Assembly (NCBI GenBank): GCA_025998595.1
Contig: BNWE01000044.1
Location: 1-9,827 of the forward strand
Origin: Alphaproteobacteria bacterium
Lineage (GTDB): Bacteria; Pseudomonadota; Alphaproteobacteria; UBA3830
Length of the DNA stretch: 9,827 nt
Direction: 5' to 3'
A program made the position numbers and the translations under genes. The notes under the pieces were generated by a model, which was given only the letters and a program-made list of their open reading frames with translations, ran no database searches and was not told the origin of the DNA. This document shows, piece by piece, positions 5,229-9,827 of this stretch (positions within the stretch are counted from its first letter, which is position 1; each line of letters starts with the position of its first letter).

Positions 5229-6416
5229 TTATCTATTCAGACTCCAGTCTGTAACCTCAGGATTAGGTATTAAGTATTCAGCATCTAAAGCTGGATCAGT
5301 GATTCCAGGTGCTCCAGAAGGTTGTTTTACAGTGTTAGGTAATGAATTGAATAACCTTTTCTGGATCTCAATATCTCTTCTGGCTGCCAATCGCAACAAT
5401 CCCGTTGTCAAAAAAGTGTCTAATGGCGTTCTGGAATTTTTTGAAAATGCAGCAACGCTCAGGGCTAGTCTTGCCAATTTTGTCCATACCTCTACAAACT
5501 TATCATCGCTAATTTTAAGAAAGTCAGCAAGCATTTGCAACTGTTGACCAAGAGATATAATATGTCCGGATAATGCTGAAGTCATTAGTCCTTTCGCGTT
5601 GATACTATATTTAGCCGCTGTAATTGTTCTGCTTGTAGGCTCAGCTAACCGAACATTTGCCGGCAAGGCTCTAGCGGAACCATTAGCAGCGTAGTGTGCT
5701 ATTGCATCATTGTGTACAATTGTTTGTTTGCTATTGAGTATATTTTCTAAATTGATATTATGAGCTCTAGCATCTAGTTCTCCAAAACGACCGATATATC
5801 CGTTAATAACGTTAATTTTCAAATTGAATTTTTCTACCGGATCACGCCCAATATGCTCAACTTCTACCTTTGCAACTTCATGATTTAAATTATCTAATAA
5901 CCCTGCAGCAGAAACATCTATATCTATAAATTCTTTGAATACTTCTGTAACAGTCTTCTTTATAGCCTTTTGGTCGCTTATTTTTGCCTCAGACAGCAAT
6001 TTGTGTCCAAGAACGAGCTTGTCATTGAGTTCGTTAAAGGAGTCTCGTTTCTTATCATCATTGAGAGCATCAATACGCATAACACTCGCCCTTAAACTTT
6101 CAGAAATTTTTGCAGAATGAGATATATCTATCACATTTTCAGCCCAATTCAACAACTCATAAATAAATTCATTGCGATCCATTCCGGCTGGAAGAATATT
6201 AAAAGCCTTTGGTCTAAGAACATTGATTTTGCTGGCAAGAGCTTGAGCGTCAGCTACTTTTTTTCGCGCAGCAGCATCTCCAGTCTCTGCCTGAGTATAC
6301 GATATACTACCATCTCCATTCATTTTTCCGTACTTAACCGCATTCACGTTAGATGCAAAAAAACATAATATAGCTGCCAATATCTTTAAGTTGGCAGGCA
6401 CAGTAACCGTTTTCAT
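5229..6416 (-). CDS. Exported two-module protein (A plus B), 395 residues; family not recognised
   Basis: The start is ATG at 6416 with AGGTGG five bases upstream; an in-frame GTG at 6425 overlaps that site and is rejected. Residues 1-26 form a signal peptide ending NVNA. Residues 27-180 are module A, shared with the 560-residue protein: YGKM 29-32, LPAGM 75-79, EFIYELLNW 83-91, IDALN 115-119, FNELNDKLVLG from 127. Residues 190-300 are a linker with predicted helices. Residues 303-395 are module B: DDKFVEVW, the helical VAAFSKNSRTPLDTFLTTGL, LRLAARRDIEIQKRL, and PNPEVTDWSLNR at the end. Relative to the small paralogues, the YELYAEDSELM stretch is replaced by a Pro/Gly-rich segment. It is the only protein here joining both modules and so links the family. 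Function unknown. Confidence 0.88.
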   Translation of the reverse strand: MKTVTVPANLKILAAILCFFASNVNAVKYGKMNGDGSISYTQAETGDAAARKKVADAQALASKINVLRPKAFNILPAGMDRNEFIYELLNWAENVIDISHSAKISESLRASVMRIDALNDDKKRDSFNELNDKLVLGHKLLSEAKISDQKAIKKTVTEVFKEFIDIDVSAAGLLDNLNHEVAKVEVEHIGRDPVEKFNLKINVINGYIGRFGELDARAHNINLENILNSKQTIVHNDAIAHYAANGSARALPANVRLAEPTSRTITAAKYSINAKGLMTSALSGHIISLGQQLQMLADFLKISDDKFVEVWTKLARLALSVAAFSKNSRTPLDTFLTTGLLRLAARRDIEIQKRLFNSLPNTVKQPSGAPGITDPALDAEYLIPNPEVTDWSLNR

Positions 6417-6446
6417 ATTTACCACCTATTATTAACCTGAGACCAT

Positions 6447-6476
6447 AATATCAGCAAATAGTTAACAATTTGTTAA
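6447..6476 (-). promoter_or_regulatory. Candidate promoter with overlapping dyad upstream of the 395-residue gene
   Basis: On the minus strand TTAACA (6476-6471), five of six matches to the -35 consensus, is followed after 18 bases by GATATT (6452-6447). The -35 lies in a perfect 15-base dyad TTAACAATTTGTTAA (6462-6476), a possible operator. The distance to the ATG at 6416 is about 30 bases. Confidence 0.35.
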
Positions 6477-6529
6477 AATGAAGAGGTTTTTTGAATTATT
6501 TTTTGAGACCACAAAAGAAGATGCATTTT

Positions 6530-6556
6530 GTTCGTTAGACACAACATCTAACGAAC
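6530..6556. other. Perfect 10-bp hairpin just after the outer-membrane protein gene
   Basis: GTTCGTTAGA (6530-6539) and TCTAACGAAC (6547-6556) are perfect inverted repeats with a 7-base loop, beginning 7 bases after the stop codon at 6564. No T-run follows directly on the minus strand, so it is not a standard intrinsic terminator. It may protect the 3' end of the transcript or end it with a factor. Confidence 0.5.
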
Positions 6557-6563
6557 CATGCCA

Positions 6564-8027
6564 TTAAAAACTATATGTCACCAGCAGCCTAAAACTACTC
6601 CTACTAAGGCGAACCTTGTTTTCTATGGAATACCCCTTCCATTCGATATCCTTCAATTTTTTACCTGTTTTTATAGTATGAGAAAACTCTGCGGAAATTC
6701 CCCACCTCTCATTTAGCATTTTGCTAATTCCAACAGCTAGAAGTGGAGCGAAAGTTTGAAACTTGTCACTTTTTTCTATAAAATCATTCATGATGGCGAC
6801 ATGTCCATATAATTGCATAATGCCAACCTTCGCGTACAAACACGCATTGAGCTCTTTATAAAAGTATCCCAACTTGACGGCAGCATATGGACAAACACCA
6901 AACGATGTTTTACTTTTAAAATCACTAATTGCTCTTATTTCATTGTCGTTTAGTGGTGGCCTAACATCTGAGTTGTTGGGATTATATAGATTTTCGATTT
7001 CTTTCCGCAGATCCTCGATATTTCTTCCAGCTGGATTAATTCCAATATTCGGATATTCGCGAATATATTCACCAGCAAAAAATTTATGCAATTGAAATGC
7101 TACTGCCCAATGTACATTACCACTCTCGACATTGCCATCAGTGTCAACATTGCCATTGTGGGCAACGGAGGGGCCAAAAATAGGATCCGCTGCTGTAATC
7201 GGCTGTTCGGCCATATGGCCTAACGCATCGGATATGGCAGGGAATTTAGCTCCGACAAATTCACGGATTTTATCGTATCCGTCATGCAAATCACCGCCAC
7301 CAAGGCTTCTAATGCTGTTTATAGATCTTTCTCCTACAAAATCAGCAAGAACCGCAAGTGGGTTTGCATCGTAAGCACCATCGAAAACTCCTCCACCAGC
7401 AGGAGTTGTCATAAAATTGTTGCGGTTTCCGGTTGAAAAATCTGCTTCTCCTCCCAAATATCTCATGGATCGCACAAAACCTCCATATACATCAACATCA
7501 ACAATATGACTACTGGCTAATGTATCGACATCATAATTCCCACCAAAAGCATTAGGAGATGAGGATATATTATGGAACATCTGCCGCAGGATACGTTCCT
7601 TTTTGAGGTAATCTTCGCCTGCTTTATAGTAATCCCTCTCTGCTGCCATTGCATCCCTATTGGCTGCTATTGCGATACTAGAATCGTCTTTTATAACTCC
7701 ACCAATGCGTACACTTTTACTGGCACCGCCAATGTCAGCTCCAACTTCAATTCCAACGGTAAAGTTTCCAGAGACTGCTTTCTGGTATCCGATGGCGACG
7801 GTGCAGCCGTACATGGTGGAATTAACAGATGTGGACGCGTCTCGAAATTCGCGATTGGCTTCCGACGAGGTCTTTTGGACTCCAACGTTAAGGCCGGCTC
7901 CGATGGTAAATCCCTCGAAAGCTTTGGCTCCTTCACATGCGGACGCTTCAGGTTTCACTTCACCTTCGGCACATACATAGGAGAAAAACAAGCTGCAAAT
8001 CGAACAACTCAACAATAATCTACGCAT
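6564..8027 (-). CDS. Outer-membrane beta-barrel surface protein with a large internal insertion, 487 residues
   Basis: The start is ATG at 8027 with AGGTG four bases upstream; the TTG at 8045 overlaps the ribosome binding site region and is rejected. Residues 1-20 (MRRLLLSCSI...VCA) form a signal peptide. Amphipathic strand-like segments occur at 37-47 (FEGFTIGAGLN), 71-81 and 88-100, then at 375-390 (FGVCPYAAVKLGYF), 393-405, 424-437, 442-452 and 478-487. The chain ends LLVTYSF, with the terminal Phe expected for BAM-inserted barrels. This count suits an eight-stranded barrel of the OMP_b-brl/surface-antigen type, usually 180-280 residues. Here about 270 hydrophilic residues sit between strands three and four, including a charged helical stretch (about 124-150), Gly/Asn-rich loops and a short GNV-containing repeat near 292-305. 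The likely role is a surface-exposed protein. Whether it is phage cargo or a chromosomal gene is not decided by the sequence. Confidence 0.85.
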   Translation of the reverse strand: MRRLLLSCSICSLFFSYVCAEGEVKPEASACEGAKAFEGFTIGAGLNVGVQKTSSEANREFRDASTSVNSTMYGCTVAIGYQKAVSGNFTVGIEVGADIGGASKSVRIGGVIKDDSSIAIAANRDAMAAERDYYKAGEDYLKKERILRQMFHNISSSPNAFGGNYDVDTLASSHIVDVDVYGGFVRSMRYLGGEADFSTGNRNNFMTTPAGGGVFDGAYDANPLAVLADFVGERSINSIRSLGGGDLHDGYDKIREFVGAKFPAISDALGHMAEQPITAADPIFGPSVAHNGNVDTDGNVESGNVHWAVAFQLHKFFAGEYIREYPNIGINPAGRNIEDLRKEIENLYNPNNSDVRPPLNDNEIRAISDFKSKTSFGVCPYAAVKLGYFYKELNACLYAKVGIMQLYGHVAIMNDFIEKSDKFQTFAPLLAVGISKMLNERWGISAEFSHTIKTGKKLKDIEWKGYSIENKVRLSRSSFRLLVTYSF

Positions 8028-8047
8028 ACAACACCTACCACACAATT

Positions 8048-8071
8048 AACATATCCTACGGATGATATGTT
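8048..8071. promoter_or_regulatory. Inverted repeat upstream of the outer-membrane protein gene
   Basis: AACATATC (8048-8055) and GATATGTT (8064-8071) are perfect 8-bp inverted repeats around eight bases, 21-44 bases before the ATG at 8027. An operator or 5' UTR hairpin is possible; no convincing -35/-10 pair could be placed. Confidence 0.35.
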
Positions 8072-8081
8072 TATTTTTGGT

Positions 8082-8111
8082 AAAATACCATAGATTTTTA
8101 TTGGGTATTTT
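8082..8111. terminator. AT-rich hairpin between the lysis genes and the outer-membrane protein gene, possible terminator
   Basis: AAAATACC (8082-8089) and GGTATTTT (8104-8111) are 8-bp inverted repeats about 24 bases past the stop of the small membrane protein. On the minus strand the U-run is part of the 3' stem arm, so termination would be weak. It is the only visible structure that could separate the phage genes from the secreted-protein genes. Confidence 0.3.
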
Positions 8112-8134
8112 TATGAGTTGGTTTTTGTAGAAAT

Positions 8135-8293
8135 TCACTCTTCTTCTTTAATAACCAGCTTTGATATTCCAACAGCTGCCAGTCCGGCTTCTATAATTGC
8201 ATCGATGTAATCTGGTGTGAAATACATCACGACAGCGGCAATAATGGCAATGATTCCTTTTGTTTTTTCGCTCAAAATGAAGTCTTTTAGCAT
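8135..8293 (-). CDS. Small phage membrane protein, 52 residues, holin candidate
   Basis: ATG at 8293, TGA at 8135-8137. GGAGGG lies six bases upstream and directly adjoins the endolysin stop codon, so the two genes are translationally linked. The product starts MLKDFILSEKTK, has a hydrophobic helix at about 13-25 (GIIAIIAAVVMYF), then FTPDYIDA, a second less hydrophobic helix at about 30-47, and a charged tail KEEE. One or two membrane passes with a charged C-terminus immediately downstream of a signal-less endolysin suit a small holin. However, 52 residues is short for the known classes and I do not recognise the family; a phage accessory membrane peptide is the alternative. Confidence 0.7.
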   Translation of the reverse strand: MLKDFILSEKTKGIIAIIAAVVMYFTPDYIDAIIEAGLAAVGISKLVIKEEE

Positions 8294-8305
8294 GATTTTC
8301 CCTCC

Positions 8306-8827
8306 TCAATTATAAGCTCTGTTAAGCCACCCAGCAATAAATGTTTGCTGAGATGGACTGATATTTGCAATCAATCGATAATATCCGGCAGCCTCGGATT
8401 TCAGAGCGGCCAGCAAGTCGGTACTGTCAGCGCTGTTGATGGCTTTCAATGTGATTGGTCCAATGATTCCATCTTCTGTCACTGAAACTCCAGTGGATCG
8501 CAATGCTCTCTGGATTAGTTTGTTTGCCTGTGGAATTCCGGTGTTGACAGCTAGATCAAATACTTTCAGCGCAACATTTTCGTCGTCAATGTTTTCATAT
8601 TTTCCTTTCAACCAGAAGTCGACGAAATAAATTTGTCGAGCTTGGTCTTGAGTCAGTTTTTTTATGTCCAAATGCGGATAACTGCGCTTCGAAATGCCGT
8701 ACTTTATCTCTCCGCCAGCGTCTACCGAGTTATTGGAGTATCCGCCTTCGTGGCGCATAAGATACTCGAAAGCTTTCAAAAATTTAGTGCTTGCAGCACC
8801 TGCGTTTATGCTTCGTTCTGGTTGCAT
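8306..8827 (-). CDS. GH108-type phage endolysin (N-acetylmuramidase), 173 residues
   Basis: ATG at 8827 with GGAG seven bases upstream, overlapping the last codons of the D gene by 22 bases. HEGGYSN (26-32) contains the catalytic Glu27 of glycoside hydrolase family 108. DAGGEIKYGIS (36-46) is the companion motif of the same domain (family consensus D.GG.T.yGIS), and FDLAVNTG (90-97) follows. Residues from about 112 (VTEDGIIGPITLKAIN) form the C-terminal peptidoglycan-binding part normally found in GH108 proteins. The length is normal. The enzyme cleaves the beta-1,4 bond between N-acetylmuramic acid and N-acetylglucosamine. There is no signal peptide, so it needs a holin or SAR-like help; the small membrane protein just downstream is the obvious partner. 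Position after a tail hub gene supports a phage or tailocin lysis role. Confidence 0.92.
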   Translation of the reverse strand: MQPERSINAGAASTKFLKAFEYLMRHEGGYSNNSVDAGGEIKYGISKRSYPHLDIKKLTQDQARQIYFVDFWLKGKYENIDDENVALKVFDLAVNTGIPQANKLIQRALRSTGVSVTEDGIIGPITLKAINSADSTDLLAALKSEAAGYYRLIANISPSQQTFIAGWLNRAYN

Positions 8828-9827
8828 TGTATGTCTCCTTGTAATTGCAAAAGTAAAACGGGTCCAGCGTCACGCTGGTTGGAGCATGTAACAGAAGTTG
8901 TAAATCCGCTGGAACTCAGCGAGTGTTGCACATGCGTTATTATCCAATTGGTTGGAATTTTTTTCTTGAAACCAGAGATAATAATCGCCGATTCTGCAAA
9001 TAGTTCCGGCATTCCTCGTGTGCTGAAATTGAAGGTGAGATTTTCTTTTTCAATGCGCTTTAGTTTGGCTTCGGCTGTTTTTCGAGCGGATTCTTCGTCG
9101 TTTGCAACCTCTTTAATCTCGTAGACAGGCTCTCCGTCACCAACTTTCACTTCTTGATAGGCGGCGTTTTTCTTGTCGTACCATTTTATGATAACAGATC
9201 CGTAACTTTCGCATTCGCGGAATTCACATTTGTAGTTGGAAACATCTCTTATATATATTGTACGCGATGGCAAAACGAGTCCTGAAACCGACAAAGTTCG
9301 CATATCCGGCGCAAACACCAGAAATCCGTTGGACGGTTTTGCGACAGCTCCGTATTGTCCAGCCAATCGTGTCAGTAAATTCAAGCTGCTTTCGCCAAAT
9401 TGCTCGATATTATCGAGTTTAATATTGGCGAATTCCTGCGCGACAGCTGGTTTGAGTCCTTGAGATGCGGCGATTTTATTCACCAATTCACCAACGGTTC
9501 CACCAAAAGACTCTGATACCTGAGACCTCAGCGAATTGTTGATGGCATGCGCTCGAATATGCATTACTTGCCGTGGTCCTTCAACTGAAACTTCTTTCAG
9601 AAAGTAGTCTCCAATTTTTATGATTCCAGTTTCTTTATAACCAAGAGAAACTTCGATTTTCGCTCCAGATTGAGGCAATGCAATGGCATCATCGAAGTCG
9701 TCAAGGACAATTTCGCAGGAATCGCTTTTAAATCCAGCTTCGTCGTTGGTCGAGATAGAAATCAGGCGTTTTTTGATTGTCTCCGTTGAGTCAGATCCGT
9801 TGATCCTTACCAAAAAATCTGGTGCCA
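8806..9827 (-). CDS. Phage late control D protein (tail hub, P2 gpD family), start at window edge
   Basis: The frame is open to the right edge and stops at 8806-8808. A TTG at 9813 lies in frame, but upstream codons read APDFLVRINGSDST. This matches the usual gpD N-terminus (TPDF...NG.D.T..I..RLISL), so the real start is probably an ATG whose first base is just outside the window (9828), giving about 340 residues. Family features include RLISIS, DEAGFKSDSCEIVLDDF, the sequence IEVSLGYKETGIIKIGDYFLKE, GGTVGELVNKIAASQGL, and the late WIITHVQHSLSSSGFTTSV. P2 gpD forms the hub beneath the tail tube that carries the spike, related to phage T4 gp27 and VgrG. Upstream tail genes would be expected to the right of the window. 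Either a P2-like prophage or a contractile tailocin would fit. Confidence 0.92.
   Translation of the reverse strand, partial: APDFLVRINGSDSTETIKKRLISISTNDEAGFKSDSCEIVLDDFDDAIALPQSGAKIEVSLGYKETGIIKIGDYFLKEVSVEGPRQVMHIRAHAINNSLRSQVSESFGGTVGELVNKIAASQGLKPAVAQEFANIKLDNIEQFGESSLNLLTRLAGQYGAVAKPSNGFLVFAPDMRTLSVSGLVLPSRTIYIRDVSNYKCEFRECESYGSVIIKWYDKKNAAYQEVKVGDGEPVYEIKEVANDEESARKTAEAKLKRIEKENLTFNFSTRGMPELFAESAIIISGFKKKIPTNWIITHVQHSLSSSGFTTSVTCSNQRDAGPVLLLQLQGDIQCNQNEA

Noticed and set aside
7572..8018. Plus-strand frames of 148 and 106 codons
   Set aside because: They are antisense to the 5' part of the outer-membrane protein gene, which has signal peptide and barrel features; the plus frames are Phe/Cys-rich shadows.
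8633..9124. A 163-codon plus-strand open frame
   Set aside because: It lies antisense to the well-supported endolysin and D protein genes and has no ribosome binding site or family features.
1..9827. CRISPR arrays, retrons, toxin-antitoxin pairs and restriction systems
   Set aside because: No regularly spaced repeats, reverse transcriptase, or recognisable nuclease, methylase or antitoxin motifs were found on either strand.

Overview
The window reads as part of an accessory region of an AT-rich alphaproteobacterium, most likely a host-associated intracellular lineage of the Rickettsiales/Holosporales type. That placement is inference. It rests on decayed insertion sequences, a palindromic repeat of the kind scattered through such genomes, an ORF-less group II intron, an autotransported-size surface beta-barrel, and several secreted proteins of unrecognised family. 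No housekeeping protein gene is present to confirm it.

Layout. Bases 1-170 hold the C-terminal end of an IS481-type transposase on the plus strand. Bases 212-340 (minus) hold a 42-residue zinc-ribbon fragment like the start of IS1 InsA. An intact tRNA-Ser(GCU) with encoded CCA and a good sigma-70-type promoter lies at 487-580. Bases 581-1410 have no intact gene; they hold a TAG-interrupted reading frame and an imperfect inverted duplication (970-1050 against 1227-1307). Bases 1469-2049 (minus) are a group II intron ribozyme without an encoded protein. Its domain V is visible, and its EBS1 matches the six bases before its 5' end exactly. The intron sits between 12-bp perfect inverted repeats that look like the ends of a small insertion-sequence derivative.

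From 2080 to the right edge every protein gene is on the minus strand. In transcription order these are: a phage late control D (tail hub) protein running off the right edge, a GH108-type endolysin, a 52-residue membrane protein (holin candidate), an outer-membrane beta-barrel protein with a very large internal insertion, and four exported proteins of 395, 153, 136 and 560 residues. The last four are built from two modules: an N-terminal module shared by the 560- and 395-residue proteins, and a C-terminal module shared by the 395-, 153- and 136-residue proteins.

How they may work together. The D protein, endolysin and small membrane protein form a typical tail-lysis module of a P2-like prophage or a tailocin. 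The surface protein and modular secreted family follow on the same strand and could be lysogenic-conversion cargo or an island beside the phage. The two small secreted genes each have a hairpin that buries the ribosome binding site. The two hairpins differ by compensatory changes, which suggests real translational control. The modular secreted family with these leader hairpins is the best candidate for something undescribed.
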